Assembly: GCA_025351795.1 (NCBI GenBank)
Contig: JANXVG010000069.1
Coordinates: 1 to 37,571 of the forward strand
Direction of reading: 5' to 3'
DNA from: Salinibacterium sp.
Lineage (GTDB): Bacteria > Actinomycetota > Actinomycetes > Actinomycetales > Microbacteriaceae
DNA length: 37,571 nt
How positions within the stretch are numbered: the first letter of the stretch is position 1; every line of letters begins with the position of its first letter. Positions 1-7,128 of this stretch are shown piece after piece. The translations under genes and the position numbers were made by a program. Under the pieces are notes generated by a model, which had not been told where the DNA came from, made no database searches, and saw nothing but the letters and a program-made list of their open reading frames with translations.

Positions 1-1077
1 CACGCCAAACGTGACGCCCGCACCGACCTGACCGGCAGGCGCGCCCTGCTGACCGGTGGCCGCGCGAAAATTGGCATGTACATCGCGCTGCGACTCTTGC
101 GCGACGGCGCACACACGACCATCACGACGCGGTTTCCGCGGGATGCGGTGCGTCGTTTCACGAGCCTGCCTGACTCCGCGGAGTGGATCCACCGCCTCCG
201 CGTGGTGGGCATCGACTTGCGCGACCCCACCCAGGTGATCGGACTCGCGGACTCCGTTGCAGCGGCCGGACCGCTCGACATCCTGATCAACAACGCGACA
301 CAGACCGTGCGCCGCTCCCCCGGTGCGTACCAACCACTGGTGGATGCCGAGCTCGCTCCGCTGCCAGATGGCCCGCTCCCCGAGCTCGTCACTTTCGGCC
401 ACACGAACGACGCCCACCCGCTCGCGCTTGCCAGGTCGGTGACCGCGCACCCAATCCTCGCGGCCGCGGGTTCAGACGGGCACCGGGCACGCGCGTTAAG
501 CGAGCAGGCAATGGCTGCTGGCTCGTCGTCGTTGGAACGACTCGCCGCAGGCACCGCGATCGACGCGGGTGGTCTGCTCCCCGACCTGCACGACGCAAAC
601 TCGTGGACCCAACACGTGCATGAGGTTGACCCCCTCGAGATGCTTGAGGTGCAGCTCGCTAACACGACGGCTCCGTTCATCCTGATTTCACGGCTGCGGC
701 CGGCGATGGTCGCCTCGACAGCGCGCCGCACGTACATCGTGAATGTGTCTGCGATGGAGGGCGTCTTCGGACGCGGCTACAAGGGGCCTGGGCATCCGCA
801 CACCAACATGGCGAAGGCCGCCGTAAATATGCTCACCCGCACGAGCGCGAGGGAGATGTTCGAGACAGACGGCATTCTCATGACGAGCGTCGATACCGGC
901 TGGATTACGGATGAGCGCCCGCATCCCACCAAAGTGCGTTTGGCAGAGGAGGGCTTCCACGCCCCGCTCGATCTCGTAGACGGCGCAGCTCGGGTGTACG
1001 ACCCCGTGGTGCGCGGCGAGGCAGGCGAAGACGTCTTTGGCGTGTTCCTCAAGGACTACGCACCGAGTTCCTGGTGA
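1..1077 (+). CDS. SDR-family oxidoreductase, 5' end outside window
   Basis: The reading frame is open from the first base, so the gene starts upstream of the window. The nucleotide-binding turn (LLTGGRAKIG) lies at about codons 16-25, before the first internal ATG at 76, so that ATG is not the true start. An NNAT motif (codons 97-100) and the NVSAMEG strand follow the SDR plan. The usual YxxxK active site reads TNMAK (802-816), with Thr in the Tyr position and the Lys kept. I recall this HTNMAK pattern from a distinct SDR subfamily, so it is probably a family trait and not decay. The C-terminal VDTGWI stretch fits the cofactor/substrate region. The substrate is unknown. It overlaps the next gene by four bases (GTGA), suggesting co-translation. 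The SDR fold is secure; a classical dehydrogenase reaction is not. Confidence 0.85.
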   Translation, partial: HAKRDARTDLTGRRALLTGGRAKIGMYIALRLLRDGAHTTITTRFPRDAVRRFTSLPDSAEWIHRLRVVGIDLRDPTQVIGLADSVAAAGPLDILINNATQTVRRSPGAYQPLVDAELAPLPDGPLPELVTFGHTNDAHPLALARSVTAHPILAAAGSDGHRARALSEQAMAAGSSSLERLAAGTAIDAGGLLPDLHDANSWTQHVHEVDPLEMLEVQLANTTAPFILISRLRPAMVASTARRTYIVNVSAMEGVFGRGYKGPGHPHTNMAKAAVNMLTRTSAREMFETDGILMTSVDTGWITDERPHPTKVRLAEEGFHAPLDLVDGAARVYDPVVRGEAGEDVFGVFLKDYAPSSW

Positions 1078-1286
1078 TCGATCTGCGCATGACCCCGCCG
1101 GGCACGCGGGTCGTCGTGCGCCATCGGCTCGATGATGGCCGCGCAACAGACGCGCTCGGCTTTCTGCACGCGAGTAACGAGACGCACTGCGTTATCGCAA
1201 CGAAGCGAGGCCTTGAGACAATAGAACTCGCGGCCGTGATCGCCGCGAAGAAAGTACCCCCGGCACCGGAACCGCGCGTTCGCTAG
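1074..1286 (+). CDS. small SH3-like domain protein
   Basis: This is a 70-residue protein with a GTG start that overlaps the stop of the upstream SDR gene by four bases, so the two are probably translated together. The pattern GTRVVVRHRLDDG...DALGFL...CVIATKRG...I resembles the small beta-barrel (SH3-like) domain found at the N-terminus of some actinobacterial GNAT acetyltransferases and also as stand-alone proteins. No acetyltransferase domain is attached here. There is no signal peptide or membrane segment. Its partner and role are unknown; a small binding or regulatory protein is the most that can be said. The coding call rests on the overlap and on the family resemblance. Confidence 0.6.
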   Translation: MIDLRMTPPGTRVVVRHRLDDGRATDALGFLHASNETHCVIATKRGLETIELAAVIAAKKVPPAPEPRVR

Positions 1287-1321
1287 CTGTCAAGCCGCCG
1301 AAAACCCACCTCACAAGTCGT

Positions 1322-1342
1322 GCGCTACGGGTAGCGTAGCGA
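1322..1342. promoter_or_regulatory. putative TetR operator upstream of tetR
   Basis: An imperfect palindrome with half-sites CGCTACGG and GCGTAGCG, centred about 46 bases before the tetR start. It matches 16 of 21 positions of the perfect palindrome at 6251-6271. This suggests that the TetR protein encoded next to it represses its own gene and the divergent lipid operons. Binding itself is inferred. Confidence 0.7.
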
Positions 1343-1377
1343 ATGAGGCCGCGACGACCGAGGCGAAGGGGGTTGCC

Positions 1378-1947
1378 GTGACCGACATTGCGGCAGCGCT
1401 CACCCCACGAGGCCCCAGCATCGACGACCGCATCTTTGCCGCGGCCCTTGAATTGCTGCGTGAGCGCGGGCCGGTCGCCGTAAACATGGAGTCGGTTGCC
1501 GCCGCTGCCGGAGTTGCCAAGACCACGATTTACCGTCGTTTCGAAAATCGCGAGTCCCTGTTGAGCGCCGTCGTTAATGCCGCGACGACCGCCGTGTCGA
1601 TCACGCCGGAGACCACCGCATACGAAACTCTGCATTGGTTTCTCGCGGATGCCCGAGACACGATCGACAACATCGTCGGTCACGGAGCTATCGCTGCGAT
1701 CCTGATCAACGACGATCCAGTATTCACTGCCCACCTGGTCGAAATGCTGCGCGTTCGCAGTAGACCCATCCGCAATCACCTCCGCACTCGGGTTACCGCC
1801 GGAGAATTACGCGCAGACGTAGACATTGAACTCGTTCTGAGCCTCCTGCTGGGAACGTTTGTGGCCGAGTCAATTCGCGGTGAGACGAACCGCGACGGTT
1901 GGGCCGACGACGTGCTGCGGCTGCTGTGGCCGGCACTCGCCGCATGA
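1378..1947 (+). CDS. TetR/AcrR-family transcriptional regulator
   Basis: A 189-residue repressor-type protein. The N-terminal DNA-binding domain covers about residues 14-60, with the helix-turn-helix around residues 35-58 (MESVAAAAGVAKTTIYRRF), the classical TetR signature. The C-terminal helical part is the ligand/dimer domain. The GTG start fits the family length. The stop overlaps the start of the diacylglycerol kinase gene by four bases (ATGA), so the two form an operon. A palindrome just upstream (1322-1342) is nearly repeated between the divergent lipid operons (6251-6271). This TetR is therefore the likely regulator of the whole 1378-10262 block. By analogy with other TetR regulators of lipid genes the ligand could be an acyl-CoA, but that is inference. 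Confidence 0.93.
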   Translation: MTDIAAALTPRGPSIDDRIFAAALELLRERGPVAVNMESVAAAAGVAKTTIYRRFENRESLLSAVVNAATTAVSITPETTAYETLHWFLADARDTIDNIVGHGAIAAILINDDPVFTAHLVEMLRVRSRPIRNHLRTRVTAGELRADVDIELVLSLLLGTFVAESIRGETNRDGWADDVLRLLWPALAA

Positions 1948-2915
1948 CGGCCGACCGCCGGCAGGCCGCTGTCGTTGTCAATCCGGCCCGGGTGAACCTG
2001 GCGCGGCTGCGGAAGGCCATCGCCGCCGCGGAGACGAAGGCCGGATGGCGCGAGTCGTTCTGGCTCGAGACATCCGTCGAGCACAGCGCCGAAGCGTCTG
2101 TGCGGGCGGCAATCGAGCAGGGCGTCTCACTCGTGATCGCTGCGGGAGGAGATGGCACCGTGCGTGAGGTCGGCGCCGCGATGCGGGGTCAGGATGTGCC
2201 GTTCGCGCTCATTCCCGGCGGCACAGCGAACCTCCTGGCCCGCAATCTGGGACTGCCATTGGGCGACACTGCCGCAGCCGCGATAATCGCGTTCGAGGGC
2301 GCAGACCGCCCGATCGACCTCGGTTGGTTGCACTATCGACTCGAGAACGGCAGCGAGGGCGCGCTGCCGTACTTCGTCATGGCGGGTTTCGGGCTCGACG
2401 CCGATATGGTGGCCGGCACTGACCCGCAGCTAAAACGACGGTTCGGTTGGCTCGCGTACGTCGGCCCCATCCTCGGCTCGCTCGCGCGCCGCACCGGCCA
2501 CGAGACCACCTATTCACTCGGCGACGATGCGAAGCGATCTGGCCGCCTCCATTCGCTCATCGTCGGCAATGCGGGCACTGTGACGGCCAACCTGCGCTTG
2601 CTTCCAGAAGCTGTGCTCGATGACGGGATGCTCGATGTGCTCGCCATCCGGTCGATGCGACCGCGCGACCGGGCCACCTTCATCCGCTGGCTCGGCCAGT
2701 CATACAGTTCGTCAAAAGTGATGCCCGCTCTGCGCGTGAACCCGGATGACACGGGTGGCGCCCTGTACTACGCGCAGACCACCGGTGTTACCGCAACCCT
2801 CGACCGCGCCGCGACGTTCCAAGCCGATGGCGATGCTCTGGGTTCCGTCGTCTGGGCGCAATTCAGCATCGAGCCGGGTGCTGTCACCGTGCGCGTACCA
2901 GCTGCGAGACCCTAA
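1944..2915 (+). CDS. diacylglycerol kinase family (YegS/DagK-like) lipid kinase
   Basis: A 323-residue lipid kinase of the DAGK catalytic family, which phosphorylates diacylglycerol or related lipid alcohols with ATP at the inner face of the membrane. The family hallmarks are present: VVNP near residues 11-14, the nucleotide-binding GGDGT at residues 68-72 followed by VREV, and the IPGGTANLLARNLGLP stretch. The ATG at 1944 overlaps the tetR stop (ATGA); an in-frame ATG at 1899 lies inside tetR and is less likely. In this context the substrate may be a diacyl- or alkyl-acyl-glycerol that is returned to the phospholipid pool. That is inference, since family members are too alike to assign substrate by eye. 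It converges with the alkyl-DHAP synthase gene across a strong hairpin (2984-3027). Confidence 0.9.
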   Translation: MTADRRQAAVVVNPARVNLARLRKAIAAAETKAGWRESFWLETSVEHSAEASVRAAIEQGVSLVIAAGGDGTVREVGAAMRGQDVPFALIPGGTANLLARNLGLPLGDTAAAAIIAFEGADRPIDLGWLHYRLENGSEGALPYFVMAGFGLDADMVAGTDPQLKRRFGWLAYVGPILGSLARRTGHETTYSLGDDAKRSGRLHSLIVGNAGTVTANLRLLPEAVLDDGMLDVLAIRSMRPRDRATFIRWLGQSYSSSKVMPALRVNPDDTGGALYYAQTTGVTATLDRAATFQADGDALGSVVWAQFSIEPGAVTVRVPAARP

Positions 2916-2983
2916 GCCGCTCGTGCCGCGGGTAGCTCTAACGCACGTAGCGGTCGATCCCTGCCCAGTCGCCGATCCCCGAC

Positions 2984-3027
2984 CAGACTCCCACTTGTCA
3001 GGACACGTCCTGATAAGTGGGAGTCTG
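2984..3027. terminator. 21-bp hairpin between convergent genes (terminator or REP-like palindrome)
   Basis: Bases 2984-3004 pair with 3007-3027 over 21 positions with a single G-T wobble and only two unpaired central bases, so it is an almost perfect palindrome. It lies between the 3' ends of the diacylglycerol kinase (+) and alkyl-DHAP synthase (-) genes, which suits a bidirectional terminator. There is no T-run on either side. The length and perfection also suit a repeated extragenic palindrome or inverted terminal sequence of a mobile element. Confidence 0.6.
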
Positions 3028-3075
3028 CAGCACTACGGGCGGTGGCCAGCACTGCGGTGCGCCGGAGGCGACTTC

Positions 3076-4746
3076 CTACCCCGCGAAAATCTTCCCTGGG
3101 TTGAAGTTGTTGCCAGGGTCGGCCGCGCCCACGAGGCCGCGCACGAGACCGACGCCCTCGGCAGAGATGTCCTGTTCGAGCCACGCGGCGTGTTCGAGTC
3201 CGACACCGTGGTGGTGCGAGATCGTGCCGTCACTATCGATGAAGGCCTGCTGAATCGCGCTCTTCACGGTGTTGTATTCGGCGATCGGGTCGCTGCCAAA
3301 GACGAACGCGAACGTGAAGTACAGGCAGGCACCCGAGTGATATGAGTGCGACATGTGCGACATGATCCAGCCCTTGATACCGATCTCGTCGTACGCCTTT
3401 TGGGCGGCCGCGTAGACGTTCTCGTGAAGAGAAACGAGCTTCGACCACGGTGCAGCAGTCTCCGAAACGTCGCCAGCAGCACCCATGTCCAGTAGGAAGT
3501 CGCGCAGATATGGCGTGTCGAATTTCTTCTGGTCATAGAGGATTCCGGGACCCTTGCCCACCCCCATGCCGCCGTGCTTCTTCACGATCGCGTCTACCAT
3601 CGACTTCTGTCGTGTGGCGTGCGCCGGTGCGCCCTCAAATCCAATGAATGACAGGCAAATGTCGTCGAGATTCCATCCTTTCGACTTCATGAGACCAGGC
3701 AGAACCGTGCCAGCCAAAAACTTGTCGAAGCCCTTGCGATCCTTGCTGGTCGCGAGCGAAAAACCTGTCTCGCGGGCGTCCGACACCCGGGTGATCGATG
3801 GCGCGGCATCCGATTCGCTGATGGCCTGCATGGCCGCGATGCCAGCCTTCCAGTTCGGAAAGAAGTACGCATAGACGTCGCGCTTTTCGGGGATGCGGTG
3901 CACCTGCACAGTGACCTCGGTGATCACGCCAAGTCGACCCTCACTGCCGAGAATCATTTCGCGCACGCTTGGACCGCTGGATGTCGACGGTAGCGGGCGC
4001 AGTACAAGCACACCGCCCGGGCGCACGACGCGCAGTCCACGCGCGATATCCGCGATGTCACCATACTTGTCAGATTGCATGCCCGACGACCGGGTCGCGA
4101 CCCAACCACCGACTGTCGAATGGGTAAAGCTGTCTGGGAAGTGACCGATAGTCCACCCCCGCGCGTTGAGCTGCGCCTCAAGGTCAGGGCCTTGAGAGCC
4201 TGCCTGAATGCGAGCGAGACCCGAGTCGGCGTCGATGTCGAGCACGGTGCGCAGGCGACCGAGATCGAGCGACACAATGGTGCGCTTCTCGGCCGGGATC
4301 GGTTCAAGGCTGCCAGCAATATTGCTGCCGCCACCGAACGGGATGATGACCGCGTTGGCGGCGATGGCCGCATCCACAATGCCCTGAACTTCGGACTCAT
4401 CAGCCGGGTAGACCACGACATCTGGGCTGCGCAGGATCGAATTGCTTCGGATGCGAACCAAGTCGCGCAGACTCTTGCCGTAGGTATGGATGACGCGCAC
4501 CATGTCATCCGTCGTCACATTGCCCGCTCCGACCACTGCGACCAGCGCCGTCGTGAACGCGGCTGTGGCGTTGCTCTTCGGAACCTTAAGGTCGGCGAAC
4601 GACGGTTCGCCCGCACGCTTCGCCGTGCCGAGATCGAGGCCAACGGCGTACTCAACGAATGGGGCGAATCCTGGCTTGTCTTCGTGGTGGAATCCCACAC
4701 CGTCGACTCCCCACCCCCACCACTTCATGTGCTTGACGTCAGTCAT
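3076..4746 (-). CDS. agpS: FAD-dependent alkyl-dihydroxyacetonephosphate synthase
   Basis: A 556-residue FAD enzyme of the vanillyl-alcohol-oxidase fold, closely resembling the mycobacterial alkyl-DHAP synthase type (N-terminal MKWWGWG). Alkyl-DHAP synthases replace the acyl chain of acyl-DHAP with a fatty alcohol, creating the ether bond of ether lipids. The FAD-binding PCMH domain lies at about residues 110-280 (PFGGGSNIAGS, then TVGGWVATRSSGMQSDKYGDI). The C-terminal cap ends with HHHGVG at residues 511-516, matching the His loop needed for catalysis in the eukaryotic enzyme, and a terminal DPGNNFNPGKIF. It is the last gene of a three-gene minus-strand operon; its start overlaps the acyltransferase stop by four bases. 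The neighbouring fatty acyl-CoA reductase would supply the alcohol. D-lactate dehydrogenase-like oxidases share the fold, but the HHH loop and the context favour AgpS. Confidence 0.88.
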   Translation of the reverse strand: MTDVKHMKWWGWGVDGVGFHHEDKPGFAPFVEYAVGLDLGTAKRAGEPSFADLKVPKSNATAAFTTALVAVVGAGNVTTDDMVRVIHTYGKSLRDLVRIRSNSILRSPDVVVYPADESEVQGIVDAAIAANAVIIPFGGGSNIAGSLEPIPAEKRTIVSLDLGRLRTVLDIDADSGLARIQAGSQGPDLEAQLNARGWTIGHFPDSFTHSTVGGWVATRSSGMQSDKYGDIADIARGLRVVRPGGVLVLRPLPSTSSGPSVREMILGSEGRLGVITEVTVQVHRIPEKRDVYAYFFPNWKAGIAAMQAISESDAAPSITRVSDARETGFSLATSKDRKGFDKFLAGTVLPGLMKSKGWNLDDICLSFIGFEGAPAHATRQKSMVDAIVKKHGGMGVGKGPGILYDQKKFDTPYLRDFLLDMGAAGDVSETAAPWSKLVSLHENVYAAAQKAYDEIGIKGWIMSHMSHSYHSGACLYFTFAFVFGSDPIAEYNTVKSAIQQAFIDSDGTISHHHGVGLEHAAWLEQDISAEGVGLVRGLVGAADPGNNFNPGKIFAG

Positions 4747-5432
4747 GCCGATTCCTTTCCTGAGTGCGCCAGCGAGACGGATGCGTGAAGCCGGCGCACG
4801 GCATCACCAAGTCGAGTGGAGAAGTTCTCGGCGCTCTCGCCGTCGTTCGCGAACATCGGCTCACCGAAGACTACGGCCACCGGCAGTCGTCCGCGCTTTG
4901 GCCAGTTGACGCCACGCGGCATGGCTAGGTTAGCCCCGACAATTGCAATCGGTACGCAGGGAACCCGTGTCGCAATCGACAGTGCAGCCGCCCCCGATTT
5001 AAATCGACCGATCTCGCCATGCTTCGACCTGCCGCCCTCGGGGAAGATCAGGAGCGGCACGCGGCGCTCGAGTAGGGCGCGCGACGAGCCCGAACGTTTT
5101 CCTTCTGAATTGCGTTCGATCGCGAACGCGTTGAAAAACAGAGTTGTGAGCCATTTGCGCCAACGCACGTCAAAGAAGTAGTCCGCTGCTGCACCAGCGG
5201 CGAGATACCGTGCATGTGGCCGCGGAAGCGCACCGATCACGAGAGGCGCATCGAGGTGACTCGAATGATTAGCGATAGCGATAAATGGTCGTTTGAGGTC
5301 AACGAGCTCATGGGTACCATGCACCGTCACGCGAGTGAGCCGCCAGACGAGAGGTTTTAGCATGCCGCGTTGCGCGACGAAGCGCACTCCCGCCACGGTC
5401 GGCGACGTAAACCTGTCGGTCTTCTGGGTCAT
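4743..5432 (-). CDS. 1-acylglycerol-3-phosphate acyltransferase (PlsC-like)
   Basis: A 229-residue acyltransferase of the PlsC/LPLAT family, which moves an acyl chain from acyl-CoA or acyl-ACP to a lysophospholipid precursor at the membrane. The catalytic H(x)4D motif is NHSSHLD (His56, Asp61) and the substrate-binding FPEGGRS motif is at 130-136. The ATG at 5432 was chosen because it overlaps the SDR stop (ATGA) and gives the usual family length; the frame is open further upstream but runs inside the SDR gene. The stop overlaps the start of agpS. In an ether-lipid pathway it could acylate sn-2 of 1-alkyl-glycerol-3-phosphate, or acylate DHAP to provide the AgpS substrate. The sequence does not decide which. 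Confidence 0.9.
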   Translation of the reverse strand: MTQKTDRFTSPTVAGVRFVAQRGMLKPLVWRLTRVTVHGTHELVDLKRPFIAIANHSSHLDAPLVIGALPRPHARYLAAGAAADYFFDVRWRKWLTTLFFNAFAIERNSEGKRSGSSRALLERRVPLLIFPEGGRSKHGEIGRFKSGAAALSIATRVPCVPIAIVGANLAMPRGVNWPKRGRLPVAVVFGEPMFANDGESAENFSTRLGDAVRRLHASVSLAHSGKESA

Positions 5433-6238
5433 AAGTGTTCGTCGGCCTTCACAGCTGATTGTTTGGAGCGCTCGTCGTTCCGGCTTGATGAGATGCCGGC
5501 AGAGATCCACCGGATGGTGCGGTGCGGAAGATGCCGAGCAAACCACCCGAGCACTCGGTACCGAACAGTGGGTATGCACACCACTCGACCACGCCGCGCG
5601 TCGCGCAGGGCGAGGCGAGCGACAACATCCGGGTCCGTCCATAACCAGGTGGGCAGCGAGCTTCTTTGCACCCCCGCCCTCTCATGCCATTCGGTGCGCA
5701 CCCACCCCGGCAACACCACCGTGACGGTCACTGCCGTGCCACGAAGTTCAACGGCAAGGCCTTGGCTATATGAGGTGACCCATGCCTTGATCGCAGCGTA
5801 CGACCCGGTCGCGAGAAAGCTTTGCAGGCTGGAAACGTTGATAATCGTGCCACTACGCTTGCTCATCGAGCGACCGGCCGCCGCACCGAGCACGAGCACG
5901 GCACGGCACATGACATCAAAAGCTCGTTCGTGTTGCGCAGTGTCTGAATCGATGAGTGCGGTGTGCAGACCGAACCCGGCGTTGTTCACGAGGAGGTCGA
6001 TGGGGCGATCAACATCTTCGAGACGAGCGGCGACCCGTGCGACATCGGCCCGGTTCGCGAGGTCAGCAGAGATCGTCTCTACCTGTATGCCTGTAACGGA
6101 ATGTAGCTCAGCGGCGACCGCATCGAGGCGCACGTGGTCACGTGCGACCAACACCAGATTGTGCCCGCTGGCCGCCAGCTGCCGAGCAAATGCGGCACCA
6201 ATACCGGATGTGCCGCCCGTGATGAGAGCCGTTGCCAT
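5429..6238 (-). CDS. short-chain dehydrogenase, candidate alkyl/acyl-DHAP reductase
   Basis: A 269-residue classical SDR. The NAD(P)-binding TGGTSGIG is at residues 7-14, NNAG at 85-88, catalytic Ser in NVSS (about 136-137), and Tyr147/Lys151 in YAAIK. A basic/hydrophobic stretch near residues 210-240 (RVLGWFARHLPHRTIRWI) could associate with membrane. It is the first gene of an operon with the acyltransferase and agpS, each overlapping the next by four bases. Mammalian ether-lipid synthesis uses an SDR to reduce alkyl-DHAP to alkyl-glycerol-3-phosphate, so this position makes it the natural candidate for that step. That is inference; SDR substrates cannot be read from sequence. The promoter lies in the operator-containing gap 6239-6321. 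Confidence 0.9.
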   Translation of the reverse strand: MATALITGGTSGIGAAFARQLAASGHNLVLVARDHVRLDAVAAELHSVTGIQVETISADLANRADVARVAARLEDVDRPIDLLVNNAGFGLHTALIDSDTAQHERAFDVMCRAVLVLGAAAGRSMSKRSGTIINVSSLQSFLATGSYAAIKAWVTSYSQGLAVELRGTAVTVTVVLPGWVRTEWHERAGVQRSSLPTWLWTDPDVVARLALRDARRGRVVCIPTVRYRVLGWFARHLPHRTIRWISAGISSSRNDERSKQSAVKADEHL

Positions 6239-6250
6239 GCTGGATACAAT

Positions 6251-6271
6251 ACGCTACGGTCACCGTAGCGT
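6251..6271. promoter_or_regulatory. perfect palindromic operator in divergent lipid promoter
   Basis: A perfect inverted repeat with 10-base arms around one central base; the arms begin ACGCTACGGT and end ACCGTAGCGT. It sits in the 83-base gap between the divergent SDR-acyltransferase-agpS operon and the ferritin-like/reductase operon, so one bound repressor could control both. The arms match the palindrome before tetR (1322-1342). Confidence 0.85.
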
Positions 6272-6321
6272 CAGCCGGGTAGACTTCTCTTGACTCGCCC
6301 TGCTCTCTGGAGGTATTACGG

Positions 6322-7128
6322 ATGCCTGACCATCACGAGGCGTCCGTGGACATCATGAGATTCCCGGCCCCCGACTTCGACGTACGAGAGTTCGCCCGCC
6401 AAGCGGCAGGCTCCCACCGCGACAAGCTCCACCTCGAGAGCTATCGTCAGGCTCCACTCAGCGCAGACATTCTGCGCATCCTTCGTTATATGCAAATGGT
6501 GGAACGTGCGACGATGACGCACCTGCGCAGTGTGCTGGTCACCGCAACGCACAAAGATGCGCGCATCACCGCGTTCCTCACCACGTGGGCATTCGAGAAG
6601 TACTGGATCGCCGATGCGCTCGAGCAGATCCAGCTCGCGCACCAGCCAGTGGGCACGGATGTCGACCGCGCGCCGTTCACGACCCCGGCCGAGCGCACGA
6701 TCCGCGAGTCCATCGTGGCGAACATCGTCGGTGGGCCGATGATCGCAGTTCACATGGCCCTCGGTACCGTCGACCAGTGGCTCACGGTCGCCGCATACCG
6801 GTGCATTTCGGCACTCGCGGGCCACGCGCAGCTCTCAGCGACCATCACCACGATCGTCAGCCTCAAAGAACGCCAGCTTGAGTTCTTCGAGCCACAGGCC
6901 AGATACCGACTCACCGAATCGAAGCAGGCTCGTCGTATTGCCCGACGTCGCCTTGCGAAGACCCCGTGGCCGATCGGCGCGAAGGCAGAGCCGGCAAGCG
7001 AAACCCGCTTCTTCTTTGATCGTCTTTTCGTGCCGGCTCGAGCGCTGGTAGCCGAATTGGATGCCCGAATCGATACCCTCCCCGGCCAATCCGGGCTCTC
7101 ACTCATTCGAAAGGCCGCCCGGCTGTGA
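6322..7128 (+). CDS. ferritin-like protein with degenerate di-iron site
   Basis: A 268-residue all-helical protein, clearly paralogous to the product of 9468-10262 (shared RYM, the LVT..HK..xxxAF segment, IAVHM, and the VAAY helix). When the two are aligned by eye, ligands expected of a ferritin-like di-iron site are mostly gone here. E77 of the paralogue is K93, H80 is I96, E141 is Q152 and H174 is L186; only E61 and E183 remain. It is therefore unlikely to bind two irons by itself and may be a structural or regulatory partner of the active paralogue. A good ribosome site (GGAGG) precedes the ATG. It is the first gene of the operon, and the stop overlaps the reductase start by four bases (GTGA). 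The exact role is unknown. Confidence 0.82.
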   Translation: MPDHHEASVDIMRFPAPDFDVREFARQAAGSHRDKLHLESYRQAPLSADILRILRYMQMVERATMTHLRSVLVTATHKDARITAFLTTWAFEKYWIADALEQIQLAHQPVGTDVDRAPFTTPAERTIRESIVANIVGGPMIAVHMALGTVDQWLTVAAYRCISALAGHAQLSATITTIVSLKERQLEFFEPQARYRLTESKQARRIARRRLAKTPWPIGAKAEPASETRFFFDRLFVPARALVAELDARIDTLPGQSGLSLIRKAARL

